Virus record (IMG/VR): IMGVR_UViG_3300046001_005126
Span: 1-55,725 of that record
DNA: 55,725 nt
Source: a virus
Direction: 5' to 3' (one strand)
Below the pieces are notes generated by a model, which worked only from the letters and a program-made list of their open reading frames with translations, had not been told where the DNA came from and did no database searches. Shown piece after piece: positions 39,020 through 47,161 of the stretch. The translations under genes were made by a program, and so were the position numbers. Position 1 is the first letter of the stretch. Each line of letters opens with the position of its first letter.

Positions 39020-39450
39020 GATCTATAAGAGATTCTCGGTTTCTCAATCACCGAGATCAGGTTCAAAACTGAAGGGTCAAGCTGCTCGCCATTCTCTTCG
39101 ATTTCCTTGATCCGCGACCGCAGGGTTGCTGCGTTGTAATCGCGTTTCACAATGTCAGACGTATCAGGGCATTCCGCCAGAGCCTGGATGAATGCCTGCT
39201 TCGCCTCGGCCTTCTGTTCTTCCGTCGCATCCATCGGATACCGGATCGCGTAGAACTTGTCGACTCTGGTGTAAAGAGTCTTCCCGGACTCCAACTTTAT
39301 GCATGGAAGAGTCTCGTCTGCCATCTTATCCAGAAGTTCCTGCTCGAGACTTTCGATCTCGGCAGAGACTTCTTTTGTGTCAGCAGCCGCCTTGTTCTTT
39401 CGATCAAGCAACTTCTCAAACTTTCGAGCCAACTCACCAATACTCGGCAT
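39016..39450 (-). CDS. Coiled-coil phage protein, 144 aa
   Basis: Residues about 1-45 form a charged coiled coil (L-A-R-K-F-E-K-L-L-D-R-K-N-K-A-A...I-E-S-L-E-Q-E-L-L-D-K-M). The rest is a compact domain with R-V-D-K-F-Y-A-I-R-Y-P and an R-D-Y-N-A-A-T-L-R-S-R-I helix. Similar small coiled-coil proteins are common in phage replication blocks; function unknown. Confidence 0.65.
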   Translation of the reverse strand: MPSIGELARKFEKLLDRKNKAAADTKEVSAEIESLEQELLDKMADETLPCIKLESGKTLYTRVDKFYAIRYPMDATEEQKAEAKQAFIQALAECPDTSDIVKRDYNAATLRSRIKEIEENGEQLDPSVLNLISVIEKPRISYRS

Positions 39451-39513
39451 AAGGTATCCATTTCTAAAACGAAGTCAAGAAAAACTGTAGGTTATTTTAT
39501 TATCGGAATGGTT

Positions 39514-39540
39514 ATCCGCTGCTCACAATGAACAGCGGAT
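39514..39540. other. Intergenic hairpin between helicase and coiled-coil gene
   Basis: ATCCGCTG (39514-39521) pairs with CAGCGGAT (39533-39540). The 110-base gap also has an AT-rich stretch and TTGACT on the minus strand near 39478. No T-run; possibly an RNA processing site or operator. Confidence 0.4.
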
Positions 39541-39560
39541 GTTCCACACCTCTGTTCAAT

Positions 39561-40976
39561 TCAGAACACATCCTCATCAAACAGGTCCATCAGTAACGCA
39601 TCCACGATGTCCCGCTTTTCCTGCCGAGCCTTGATCAGTTTCTCTTCGACAGTCTTCTTCGCCACAAGGTGGTAATAGATTACGTCCCTCGTTTGCCCAG
39701 GCCGATACTGGCGAGCCATCATCTGATCATAGTCGCCAGGCGACATCAGGCCGGAGTTCAGCGTGATGCCAATGCGAGCGCGAGTCAGGTCGATCCCGGA
39801 ACTCCCGGACTTACACTGCACGCCCATGATGTCGATGTCTTCCGGGTACGTCGCATGCTCGGTGAGATCCTTCCGTGCGCCGGAGATCTCTCCGTATCGT
39901 CGACCGAGTATCTCGCAGCATCGTTTGACGATCGCAAGATCATTCTTAAACCACCCGTAAACACAGACCGGCTCGTCGATGTCCTCGAGCAGATCCAGCA
40001 GCACCTTGCGCTTCTCGGTATCCGTGTCGAGTTCTTCGCCTTCCGTGTCCTTGATGAACCCCTGTGAAAGCTGGAGCAGTCGCAGGAACTGCACAGCGCC
40101 GTTCGATCCGACGGCTGTGCGGATTTCTTCGTGTGTTTCTCCGTTCGCGTTCTCGATGGATCGCTTGATGTCGACCATCGATTCCTTTCTCATCTCGTCA
40201 TACAGCTTCCTGCCTTTTGCGCTGAGGGTAACTTCAATGACGATGTCCTGCTTGTCGGGCAGGACCAGAACCTCTGGGCCGATGTAGTACCGGAAGGTAG
40301 AGATCTTTGCGTTCATCCGGTCGAGGTTGACCCATCGGTCGACCTTCTGCGGAATGTACGGATTCATGATCGCGTATTCGTTCTTGAATGCGCCCCAGTA
40401 TTTGCCGAAGATCTGGTCGTTCAGGAAGCGGGCCTGGCCGAAGATGTTGCCGGGATTGTTTGGCATCGGCGTTCCGGTAAGACCCGTCTTCGACCCAGCG
40501 CGAGACCCGAGTTTCCATGCATGCTTGCTGCAGGCCGCTGAAGCCGACATCAGTCGATGCGACTCGTCAGCAACGATCTTCTCCCATGTGAACGACGAGA
40601 ACACTTTCAGAAGTTCTGGTCGCCAGAAGGATTCGTAGGTCACGACGAACACGATCGGTCTTTGATGCGATCGCTGGAGGTTAATGGACGTTGCGACAAG
40701 CAATGCTTTGTCCTTGGACGAACCTTTGTCCAGTACGATTACGTCGAACTCTTCAGGGGCATGCTTGAAGAACTCTCTTCTCCAAACCCCGAGGACCGCT
40801 GAGGGGCAGAGGATGATGGTACGCTTCGTTCCAGTCGTGGAAATCTTGCGCATGTGGGAGACTGCCATGTAGCTCTTTCCGCCCCCCATAATACAATCAA
40901 GAAGACTGTACCTAGTGTGGTCAAGGAATTCTATCGCTTTTGGTTGGTGATTCCAAGTCTGCTTTTGATCAATCAT
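39561..40976 (-). CDS. SNF2-type superfamily 2 helicase
   Basis: 471 residues. Motifs in order: M-G-G-G-K-S-Y near 30-36 (I), D-E-S-H at 137-140 (II), L-T-G-T-P-M near 166-171 (III), and G-I-D-L-T-R-A (V) then M-A-R-Q-Y-R-P-G-Q (VI) toward the end, typical of SNF2-like translocases in phage replication/recombination regions. It moves on DNA and remodels forks or recombination intermediates. Preceded by an HNH gene with stop-start overlap. Confidence 0.92.
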   Translation of the reverse strand: MIDQKQTWNHQPKAIEFLDHTRYSLLDCIMGGGKSYMAVSHMRKISTTGTKRTIILCPSAVLGVWRREFFKHAPEEFDVIVLDKGSSKDKALLVATSINLQRSHQRPIVFVVTYESFWRPELLKVFSSFTWEKIVADESHRLMSASAACSKHAWKLGSRAGSKTGLTGTPMPNNPGNIFGQARFLNDQIFGKYWGAFKNEYAIMNPYIPQKVDRWVNLDRMNAKISTFRYYIGPEVLVLPDKQDIVIEVTLSAKGRKLYDEMRKESMVDIKRSIENANGETHEEIRTAVGSNGAVQFLRLLQLSQGFIKDTEGEELDTDTEKRKVLLDLLEDIDEPVCVYGWFKNDLAIVKRCCEILGRRYGEISGARKDLTEHATYPEDIDIMGVQCKSGSSGIDLTRARIGITLNSGLMSPGDYDQMMARQYRPGQTRDVIYYHLVAKKTVEEKLIKARQEKRDIVDALLMDLFDEDVF

Positions 40977-41506
40977 CGATTCTCACCATGCATATCAGAA
41001 AAACCATACTTCTTTTCAGCGGATTTCCTCGCGGCTACTGCATCATTTATATCTCGATACAAGCCGAGGCCGATTTCTTTTCCGTCGATATGAATTCTAG
41101 CTTGCCACATCTTCCCAGCCTTATGCCACCGAACACCAGTGTGTCCGCTCTTAGGATTCCTCTTCTTCAGGTTCATTGCGTTCTGCTGGTTGGTAACCTC
41201 CCGGAGATTGTCAATCCTGTTGTTCAATCCGTTTCCGTCCTTGTGGTCTATTTGCATTGCAGGCCAACGACCGTAATGCAGAAGCCAAGCAACGCGATGG
41301 GACATAAATGGCGTGTGCTTAATAGACAGAGATCTATAAGTCATCCCATCAGAATCAGTTCTTTCTGCTCCAGCTTCTTCTCCGACATTCTTTCCCATCC
41401 AATAACATCGACGAAGAATCAACCCAGTCTCCGCATGGTAAAAGAAAAGCCTTCTCGCCTCTTCAGCGACTTCTTCGGTCTCTCTTTCCGCCGGTGTCTT
41501 TCTCAT
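40973..41506 (-). CDS. HNH-AP2 homing-type endonuclease
   Basis: 177 residues. S-H-R-V-A-W-L-L-H-Y-G-R-W, then I-D-H-K-D-G-N-G-L-N-N-R-I-D-N-L-R (HNH_3) near 70-100, and an AP2 domain with S-G-H-T-G-V-R-W-H and L-G-L-Y-R-D-I-N-D-A. It sits between two genes on the minus strand with 4-base overlaps at both ends, so its arrival kept the translational coupling. Closest relatives in the window are at 2869 and 54243. Confidence 0.9.
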   Translation of the reverse strand: MRKTPAERETEEVAEEARRLFFYHAETGLILRRCYWMGKNVGEEAGAERTDSDGMTYRSLSIKHTPFMSHRVAWLLHYGRWPAMQIDHKDGNGLNNRIDNLREVTNQQNAMNLKKRNPKSGHTGVRWHKAGKMWQARIHIDGKEIGLGLYRDINDAVAARKSAEKKYGFSDMHGENR

Positions 41507-41751
41507 CCCTTCCTCCTCTTCCCCTGTTCAATAATCCGGTCCTTCTTACTCTTCGCGGCCCTCTTCTTGGCCTGCGCCAACATGCGATCCAACTGGCCGA
41601 CGAACTCCGGGTTGCGATCGACCGCCCATTTGCGGACGTTCAGATTCACTTCCGGATGAACTCCGCCAGCGCAGGAGTTCAGTCCATAAATGAAAACCCG
41701 GATAATGTCGTCAACATGCTCATCCGGCACTGCAAAGACTTCACTGCCCAT
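41503..41751 (-). CDS. Hypothetical protein with basic tail, 82 aa
   Basis: Start taken at the ATG 41751 after AGAGG, overlapping the CsrA stop. A helical N-terminal half (V-D-D-I-I-R-V-F-I-Y-G-L-N) and an extremely Lys/Arg-rich C-terminus (A-K-K-R-A-A-K-S-K-K-D-R, then K-R-R-K-G) suggest nucleic-acid contact. Function unknown. Confidence 0.55.
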   Translation of the reverse strand: MGSEVFAVPDEHVDDIIRVFIYGLNSCAGGVHPEVNLNVRKWAVDRNPEFVGQLDRMLAQAKKRAAKSKKDRIIEQGKRRKG

Positions 41752-41920
41752 CTTCAGCCTCTTTCTTAATTGCGTCCCAAACTTCCTGCCGATGCACAGC
41801 AATCTCTGCTGGTGCATCAATCCCGATGACGACTTTTCCGGGACTTACTTCGACAACAGTTATGACGATGTTGTCGCCAATCAGAATCTTCTGGTTTTTC
41901 TTCCGTGCAAGTATCAGCAT
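41741..41920 (-). CDS. csrA: CsrA/RsmA-type RNA-binding regulator
   Basis: 59 residues, the full length of the family. M-L-I-L-A-R-K, I-L-I-G-D-N-I-V-I-T-V, V-V-I-G-I-D-A-P-A-E-I-A-V-H-R-Q-E-V follow the CsrA pattern throughout, including L4, R6 and R44, which contact RNA. CsrA dimers bind GGA motifs in leaders and change translation or mRNA decay. AAAGGG precedes the ATG. A phage-borne copy could reset host metabolism or motility or control phage mRNAs. Confidence 0.93.
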   Translation of the reverse strand: MLILARKKNQKILIGDNIVITVVEVSPGKVVIGIDAPAEIAVHRQEVWDAIKKEAEDGQ

Positions 41921-41930
41921 GAAATCCCTT

Positions 41931-42032
41931 TCATCCCAAAAAAGAATCCGGATCCACTCCGTAAACCAGCAGGTTCAGGAACTCAATGAATCCGACCAGT
42001 AAAATCACAGCGATGATCCACATGCGAGGCAT
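41931..42032 (-). CDS. Micro-membrane protein, 33 aa
   Basis: M-P-R-M-W-I-I-A-V-I-L-L-V-G-F-I-E-F-L-N-like single membrane helix followed by a short polar end. A second ATG at 42023 (30 residues) has better distance from TAGGA. A promoter predicted at 42031-42058 would put the first ATG inside its -10 box, so either the shorter form is made, nearly leaderless, or the frame is not a gene. Confidence 0.4.
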   Translation of the reverse strand: MPRMWIIAVILLVGFIEFLNLLVYGVDPDSFLG

Positions 42033-42058
42033 CCTACAAAAGTCAAGAGTCGTGTCAA
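42031..42058 (-). promoter_or_regulatory. Promoter for the minus-strand block (TTGACA-16-TAGGAT)
   Basis: TTGACA (42058-42053) and TAGGAT (42036-42031) with 16 bases between. It shares a TAGRNT -10 box with three other predicted promoters in the window and drives the csrA, HNH and helicase genes leftward. Confidence 0.6.
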
Positions 42059-42089
42059 GAAATATTATCGAAAAATTCTAGGACAAGAC

Positions 42090-42118
42090 TTTACTGATTT
42101 TCTGTCGATGGATAGGCT
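42090..42118 (+). promoter_or_regulatory. Promoter for the primase block (TTTACT-17-TAGGCT)
   Basis: TTTACT (42090-42095) and TAGGCT (42113-42118) with 17 bases between, 36 bases before the primase GTG. It diverges from the promoter at 42058, so the gap 42033-42153 is a two-way control region. Confidence 0.5.
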
Positions 42119-42153
42119 ACCATGCCGGAAAACTTTGTTTGAGGAGAATCTCT

Positions 42154-43884
42154 GTGAGTGTTGCGTCCGTTGATGTGCTGCAGTTGGTGGAATTTGGCTT
42201 GTATCCGGTGCGTCTGCATTATCCGGTGTTCGAGCAGGACAGGGTTCTTTGTTCGTGTGGACGCGAGGACTGCAAAGCCCAGGGCAAGCATCCTGTCGGC
42301 AATCAGTGGGGGAAATCCGCCACGCAGGATCCGGAAGTTATCTCGGAACAGTGGGGCGAGAAACCGTGGAACTGCGGGATCATTCTGGGACTGTGCCACG
42401 GCATCCCCGAAGAACAGGCTGTCATCGACATCGAAGATGATACGCTCGAAGGTCGAGCGATGGCAGACGCTCTCCTAGCCGATTACCCAGCGCCGACGTA
42501 TACCTCTGGCAAAAGCCTGCACAGAATTTATCGCTGGTGTTCCGGACTGCCGCCTGTCGCCAATATGACCATCAGCGGTCTCGAGTTTCGCTTCGGAGGC
42601 AAGGGCAAAGAGACTCAGTCCGTCGCGCCGCCATCAATACACCCGAGCGGGAAAACTTACCAGTGGTTGGAGGGTAAATCGCCGTCCGACATCCCGATCG
42701 GGAAGTTGCCGCAGCATGTCGTCGATTACCTGTGCGAGGAGTACGCTCGTCAGGGCTCCGTGGCTCCTCGCGGGGCGTCGACGACGGACGCGACGAAGTT
42801 CCGGTCGCCCATGGGAAAGATCGGGCCTGGCGCTCGTCACCACAGCCTCCTGAAGTATGCGAACAGTTGCTGGCGGGATGCCCTGCTGAAGTACGGGATC
42901 AATGGGCTGGAAGAGCAGGAGGCAATTGATCAGGTGTGGATGTGGCTGGCAGGGGCGAACCTGTTGGTCTGCGATCCGCCGAAGACCGAGGCGGAACTGC
43001 ACGTCATCTTCCAGAGTTCTCAGCGGTTTATGCTGGGCGAGTTCCAGAAGGAAATCGAGGCGAATACGGATCTGACTGACCCGCAGCCGGCAGACAATTC
43101 TGATCGAACGCTGGGCGGGTGGTTGCATCGGCACGGGATCCGGATGGTTGCCGATCCCCGGGTGGAGTCTGGTGCGAAGAGCATCGACCGGATCGACGAG
43201 TGGCAGAGTAACTGGTCGATGAAGTTCGTCACGAAGGCCGACGAGGAACTGGTCGCATTGAAACTCCCGGACATCGACAAGGAGATCCTGATGAAACAGT
43301 TGGAGTTCGAGTCGCCGATGGCAGTGGCGAGGAAGATTCAGACGGAGACGAACGGGAAGTGGCAGTTGTCGCGGACGTTCCCGGTGTGGGAATGGGATTC
43401 GATCTGGAAGGGACGCGCAAACGACAAGAAGCGGGAGAACGGAATCACCCGAGGACTCCGGGAATACCTGTCGAACTCGGCGAAGGTCGAAGAGAAAGTC
43501 GAGAACAGCCTGGCCGAACAGACCGAGTCGCTGATTGCCGGAATGGTCGGGCCAGTCAGTCCGGTGATGGACAAGCTGGACGAAGCCGTCGAACGCGGAC
43601 ACGGGATTCACACATGGACAAGCCGGCTGAAACTCACTCCGATGGGAGACCTCGCAAGCCACAAGGCTCCGGAGGATCCGACGAGTGGCCTGTACGTTCA
43701 CGAGGAGAAAGTGTGGAAGCTGATCAAGTTCGACGAACTCATGAAGCGATACCGAGGCAGTTATGGATCTGGCGTTCCGAGCCGAATGCTGACCGAATGT
43801 ATGGAAAAACTGCGATACCAGAAGAAACACATCAGGTCCGGACCACTCGAAGGACGATGGTATGGGAAAATTGTAGATAAATAG
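42154..43884 (+). CDS. Prim-pol (AEP) type primase
   Basis: 576 residues from a GTG after GAGGAG. The N-terminal 230 residues match bifunctional primase-polymerase domains: L-C-S-C-G-R-E-D-C near 32-40 then K-H-P, N-C-G-I-I-L-G near 73, V-I-D-I-E-D-D near 90-96 (metal ligands) and S-G-K-S-L-H-R-I-Y-R-W near 124. The C-terminal half lacks Walker motifs, so no helicase is fused; it has helical K/E-rich segments. It makes primers, and perhaps DNA, for phage replication; no other polymerase is seen in the genome. Confidence 0.8.
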   Translation: MSVASVDVLQLVEFGLYPVRLHYPVFEQDRVLCSCGREDCKAQGKHPVGNQWGKSATQDPEVISEQWGEKPWNCGIILGLCHGIPEEQAVIDIEDDTLEGRAMADALLADYPAPTYTSGKSLHRIYRWCSGLPPVANMTISGLEFRFGGKGKETQSVAPPSIHPSGKTYQWLEGKSPSDIPIGKLPQHVVDYLCEEYARQGSVAPRGASTTDATKFRSPMGKIGPGARHHSLLKYANSCWRDALLKYGINGLEEQEAIDQVWMWLAGANLLVCDPPKTEAELHVIFQSSQRFMLGEFQKEIEANTDLTDPQPADNSDRTLGGWLHRHGIRMVADPRVESGAKSIDRIDEWQSNWSMKFVTKADEELVALKLPDIDKEILMKQLEFESPMAVARKIQTETNGKWQLSRTFPVWEWDSIWKGRANDKKRENGITRGLREYLSNSAKVEEKVENSLAEQTESLIAGMVGPVSPVMDKLDEAVERGHGIHTWTSRLKLTPMGDLASHKAPEDPTSGLYVHEEKVWKLIKFDELMKRYRGSYGSGVPSRMLTECMEKLRYQKKHIRSGPLEGRWYGKIVDK

Positions 43885-43913
43885 TTGACAAAGTATTTGG
43901 TGGTGGTTAGAGT
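43885..43913 (+). promoter_or_regulatory. Promoter (TTGACA-17-TAGAGT)
   Basis: Perfect TTGACA one base after the primase stop, 17 bases, then TAGAGT, and an AGGAGG site 20 bases before the next ATG. Strong promoter for the small-gene block that follows. Confidence 0.7.
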
Positions 43914-43932
43914 GTGCCGAAGGAGGTGCTTT

Positions 43933-44289
43933 ATGAATGAGACAGAAGTTGATCCAGAGATTGTTTCTCTGGCCGCACATGCGTTGAGTTGCGAGTTCAA
44001 GCGGCAGTATGTGAATCTCGTGCAGAAGTTCATTGCTGCTTCTAAGTGCTTTGACGATGACACGCAGCAAGAAGTCGAATGCCGGATCGCAGATGATTCG
44101 AACTGGGCATCAGCCTGCTTTGTTGGGAATGGTCGTACTCCAGAATGCACAGTGAAGATAACTGGAGAGTCCGGCAAAGAATACGAGAGCATGATGGAGG
44201 CTGTTTCTGCAGATCCTCCAGAGCCGATCATGGTTGATGGGGTTAAGTATTTCACATTGAAGAATGGCGAGCTTTACTGGGCTCAATAA
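43933..44289 (+). CDS. Hypothetical protein, 118 aa
   Basis: Starts after a perfect AGGAGG. Acidic start (M-N-E-T-E-V-D-P-E), helical first half, then a short beta end (P-I-M-V-D-G-V-K-Y-F-T-L-K-N-G-E-L-Y-W). First gene of the block after the promoter at 43885. No family recognised. Confidence 0.6.
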   Translation: MNETEVDPEIVSLAAHALSCEFKRQYVNLVQKFIAASKCFDDDTQQEVECRIADDSNWASACFVGNGRTPECTVKITGESGKEYESMMEAVSADPPEPIMVDGVKYFTLKNGELYWAQ

Positions 44290-44305
44290 CGAAGGAGAGT
44301 TACCG

Positions 44306-44656
44306 ATGTTCGCAGTGAACCGAAAAGTGGCGTGTACGGGATGTGGTCTTCAGTCTGGTCAGTGGATCTTCGAGGAGTTCATGTTTACCGACGGGATTCT
44401 CGGTGAGGCTGTTGTCAGTTACGAGTGCAAGTACCACCGTCCGGATAAGCGAGACGATGCATTCTTCAGCCTCGGACAGAACACTGGCGAGTTCGAAATC
44501 TGGGACGCGAAGGTCTTCAGCGTCAAGGTTTTCAACGATGACGGCGACGAAATGCCGTTGACCGAGGACGATGTTCTTGCCTGCTCCAAGATGGTCCTGG
44601 GGCGATTCGCGGAGATTGAACGCGATGTTCAGGACTTTGAGATGGGATTGCTGTGA
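44306..44656 (+). CDS. Hypothetical protein with C-x-x-C, 116 aa
   Basis: ATG at 44306 after AAGGAGAG. C-T-G-C-G near residue 9 and a C-K-Y-H later may hold zinc. Acidic middle (D-D-G-D-E-M-P-L-T-E-D-D) and a helical end. Function unknown. Confidence 0.55.
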   Translation: MFAVNRKVACTGCGLQSGQWIFEEFMFTDGILGEAVVSYECKYHRPDKRDDAFFSLGQNTGEFEIWDAKVFSVKVFNDDGDEMPLTEDDVLACSKMVLGRFAEIERDVQDFEMGLL

Positions 44657-45093
44657 CATCCCTCGCCAAACGAAAGATCTTCGACTCGCTGGATCTCACG
44701 CTCGACACGAACGGCGTCGTCTGGGATGGCTCCAAACGCTATCCCTCGACGACGTTCGTCTCGAAGAGACACTCGCTGCCTTACTCTGCTGTTGTCGTCG
44801 AAGGGCAGACGTGGATGATCTGGAAACTCCTGTCAAAGATCTGGTACGAGAACCGGCTGATCCTGACTCGCAGTGGTTCTGTGGCTGCGTGGAAGGCCGA
44901 CGAGACGTTTGTGTTGACAGCCGTCAGTTCGGGAGCGATCACAGATCCCGAAGAGATTCATTTGATTTGGTGCAGATACTGCGCGGGCGTTCCGTGCAGG
45001 GATATGGCACGAGTGACCGGATTGGTCGCGTACTGCCGAGAAGACTTTTACAGCATCGTGAAGGATGTTGTTATGGGAGGAATCAGGGGATGA
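44653..45093 (+). CDS. Hypothetical protein, 146 aa (GTG start)
   Basis: GTG start overlapping the previous stop. The sequence is Trp/Tyr/Val-rich, like a compact mixed domain (T-W-M-I-W-K-L-L-S-K-I-W-Y-E-N-R), with a late W-C-R-Y-C-A-G-V-P-C-R and a helical end. No motif I can place. Confidence 0.5.
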   Translation: MTSLAKRKIFDSLDLTLDTNGVVWDGSKRYPSTTFVSKRHSLPYSAVVVEGQTWMIWKLLSKIWYENRLILTRSGSVAAWKADETFVLTAVSSGAITDPEEIHLIWCRYCAGVPCRDMARVTGLVAYCREDFYSIVKDVVMGGIRG

Positions 45094-45302
45094 CCGAGAA
45101 AATTAAGTGCAACTTTTCGGATGCGTTTGAGCTTGTCACTGCAACGATCACGATCATTGAACTGGAAGCCATCAGATCGATGATGGATGACGACAAGAAT
45201 AAGATCTTCGAGATCCTCACGGAAGCTTTTGATGACATGAAGAAGCATCTGAAGCGAATCGATCCGATCATGAAGCGTAATCTGAACGCAGGAAACAACT
45301 AA
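45090..45302 (+). CDS. Small helical protein, 70 aa
   Basis: ATG overlapping the previous stop. Almost entirely helical and charged (A-F-E-L-V-T-A-T-I-T-I-I-E-L-E-A-I, then D-D-D-K-N-K-I-F-E-I-L). Function unknown. Confidence 0.5.
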   Translation: MTEKIKCNFSDAFELVTATITIIELEAIRSMMDDDKNKIFEILTEAFDDMKKHLKRIDPIMKRNLNAGNN

Positions 45303-45316
45303 CGGAGTCCCTCGCG

Positions 45317-45577
45317 ATGGATGCGCAGCCAGTACAAACAGCCGAAGAATTCGCTACCGAACTGCATGCTCAGTGGGTTCGTGAATTCGCCCAGAGTCAC
45401 ATGGGCTTCTACGGCGAGCCCGACGATTACTACTACGTCCGCCTCGGAAAACTCGCCAGACTGGCGGGGACGTTTTATCTTTACAGGGATCAGGACGGAG
45501 GCTTCGAAAATGGTATCAAAAACCGTGACCGCGAACTGGAGGTTCCGGGATACGAAGACTTCCGGGATCAAAGCTAA
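45317..45577 (+). CDS. Hypothetical protein, 86 aa
   Basis: Acidic and aromatic (F-Y-G-E-P-D-D-Y-Y-Y-V-R-L-G-K-L). Its last 68 bases are shared with the zinc-ribbon gene in another frame. Function unknown. Confidence 0.5.
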   Translation: MDAQPVQTAEEFATELHAQWVREFAQSHMGFYGEPDDYYYVRLGKLARLAGTFYLYRDQDGGFENGIKNRDRELEVPGYEDFRDQS

Positions 45578-45845
45578 AAATCCAAAGGGTGCCTGCAAGC
45601 AGGTCAAAGTTGGCGACGAATTCGGGATGCTGACAATCGTAAAAGAACCATGGAGTGAGCCGCAGAAAAGCGGCGGAACGAACTGGTTCTGCCTGGCCGA
45701 CTGCTCATGCGGAACCAAGGCAAAGAGAATCTGGGTAAAGCAGTTATCGATCAACAAGACAAAAAGCTGCGGGTGCCTGAAGATGCGGAAACATTGGTCC
45801 ATTATGAACGGGAAATCAGGGAGAAAGGAGAAACCGAATGGTTAA
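45510..45845 (+). CDS. Zinc-ribbon phage protein (S-C-G-C-L family), 111 aa
   Basis: ATG with GGAGG upstream. G-M-L-T-I-V-K-E-P then W-F-C-L-A-D-C-S-C-G-T and T-K-S-C-G-C-L is the pattern of a very common small phage protein with a predicted zinc ribbon; function unknown, sometimes guessed to be regulatory. It nests out of frame in the end of the previous gene. Confidence 0.75.
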   Translation: MVSKTVTANWRFRDTKTSGIKAKNPKGACKQVKVGDEFGMLTIVKEPWSEPQKSGGTNWFCLADCSCGTKAKRIWVKQLSINKTKSCGCLKMRKHWSIMNGKSGRKEKPNG

Positions 45846-46167
45846 AATCAACCCGGAATGGCTGAACTATTCGCCGGATGACTTCAGCGGATTGCCCGTT
45901 ATTATTCTGCTGAAACAGGCTGGCGTGTTCGGTCGAGACTGGCGGGAATTCTGGATCACACTGTACACCGAGGATGTTCTTGTGGATGCCGAAGAAGTCA
46001 AACTGATGGACCGGCTCCATCATGCGTATGTCGTCGCCATCAGGTCGCGGCGCGATGAAGTGATGACTGAACTGCATCGCGTGGATGTTCCTGTCGGCAA
46101 TATCGACGATCCCGGGAATGCCCTGATTGCTGCGTCACTTTATGAAAAACGAATGAGGGGGGTTTGA
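45838..46167 (+). CDS. Hypothetical protein, 109 aa
   Basis: ATG after AAAGGAG, overlapping the previous stop. Hydrophobic/aromatic first half (V-I-I-L-L-K-Q-A-G-V-F-G) and a charged second half. No family recognised. Confidence 0.5.
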   Translation: MVKINPEWLNYSPDDFSGLPVIILLKQAGVFGRDWREFWITLYTEDVLVDAEEVKLMDRLHHAYVVAIRSRRDEVMTELHRVDVPVGNIDDPGNALIAASLYEKRMRGV

Positions 46168-46409
46168 TGTCCAACACCAGAGTAATCGTCACCGAAGAAG
46201 CCGGCGTCTTCCGGCTCCGAACTGAACGCGGATTCGTCCTGGGGCCGAGGTTGTACTCGGCAAATCCAGAGGACGGAAAGGTTCTGCCGGGACTGCAGGA
46301 CGAGTTCCCAAATAAACTGGCGGCGACTCGCGCTGCTATGGACTGGAATGTTTACCTGCTCTACGCATGGCAAAAACGCTCAAAAAAACGCGAGAGATCC
46401 GCCGACTAA
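46167..46409 (+). CDS. Hypothetical protein, 80 aa
   Basis: ATG overlapping the previous stop (TGATG-like). Beta-type first half (V-I-V-T-E-E-A-G-V-F-R-L-R-T-E), helical basic end (K-R-S-K-K-R-E-R). Function unknown. Confidence 0.5.
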   Translation: MSNTRVIVTEEAGVFRLRTERGFVLGPRLYSANPEDGKVLPGLQDEFPNKLAATRAAMDWNVYLLYAWQKRSKKRERSAD

Positions 46410-46450
46410 CCAAAAACAACTTTTCCAGAATAATTTTACTACTGTTGTTC

Positions 46451-46478
46451 TTGACATTGTGTTAGGAATGACGATGAT
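46451..46478 (+). promoter_or_regulatory. Possible promoter (TTGACA-16-GATGAT)
   Basis: Perfect TTGACA in the 111-base gap before the gene at 46521, with GATGAT 16 bases downstream. The -10 box does not fit the TAGRNT pattern of the others, so it is weaker. Confidence 0.35.
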
Positions 46479-46520
46479 GTGCGTGCGTCATGTGTTTTTG
46501 AACTTTGAAGGAGATTGGTT

Positions 46521-46934
46521 ATGGGAATTCGATTGGAAGCTGGCAAGCGTTATGTGACTCGCAGTGGCTGGATTACTCCGCCGCTGTGCGAAGACATGGA
46601 AGCTGATTCCGACAGCAGCATGCGGTTCTACGCCGGGGCTGATTCGTGGAATGTTGATGGTGGGGTATTTCAGGTACTGGAAGATGACGGCGATCTGATC
46701 TCCGAGTTCACTGTCGTCGCGCCAGTTGTCAACGTGCCGGACGATCACGAGTCTCTGATCCTGGCGAAGATGACTCTCTACGGAGGATCATTCGTAAAGG
46801 CTCTGGCCGCTGCGTATCCGCTTGCAGGTGCCGACAATCGCCAGATCATCCGTAACTCATTCGCAGATTACTGGGTGAGATACGCTGAACTCGCTGAAGT
46901 CGAAGTCGAACTTTCAAATGGGGATTCACTATGA
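46521..46934 (+). CDS. Hypothetical protein, 137 aa
   Basis: ATG after GAAGGAG. Gly/Trp/Val-rich first half (G-I-R-L-E-A-G-K-R-Y-V-T-R-S-G) suggestive of a beta barrel, helical second half. Possibly a small ligand-binding or regulatory protein; unrecognised. Confidence 0.5.
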   Translation: MGIRLEAGKRYVTRSGWITPPLCEDMEADSDSSMRFYAGADSWNVDGGVFQVLEDDGDLISEFTVVAPVVNVPDDHESLILAKMTLYGGSFVKALAAAYPLAGADNRQIIRNSFADYWVRYAELAEVEVELSNGDSL

Positions 46935-47161
46935 ACACAATCACCTGGGAATTTCTCTCGTCCATCGGGTTCTCCGTCGAGCCCAACAACACTCTCTTCC
47001 ATTGGCCTTCGTCGCCTGATGTGAAGATCGAGATCGTCGGCAAGGGTGCTGACCAGCGTGTCGTCTGCCTGATTGGTCGGAAGACACAGTTGCACCTGAG
47101 TCGCCGTGAAGATGTGGTAGATCTGGTTCGCCTGCTGAAGAAGGGGGTCGCTGATGATTGA
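46931..47161 (+). CDS. Hypothetical protein, 76 aa
   Basis: ATGA overlap. Alternates short strands (K-I-E-I-V-G, R-V-V-C-L-I-G-R-K) and ends with a helix. Function unknown. Confidence 0.5.
   Translation: MNTITWEFLSSIGFSVEPNNTLFHWPSSPDVKIEIVGKGADQRVVCLIGRKTQLHLSRREDVVDLVRLLKKGVADD

Noticed and set aside
42634-44070. 478-codon minus-strand frame opposite the primase
   Set aside because: Shadow of the primase; codon pattern, motifs and ribosome site all support the plus-strand gene.
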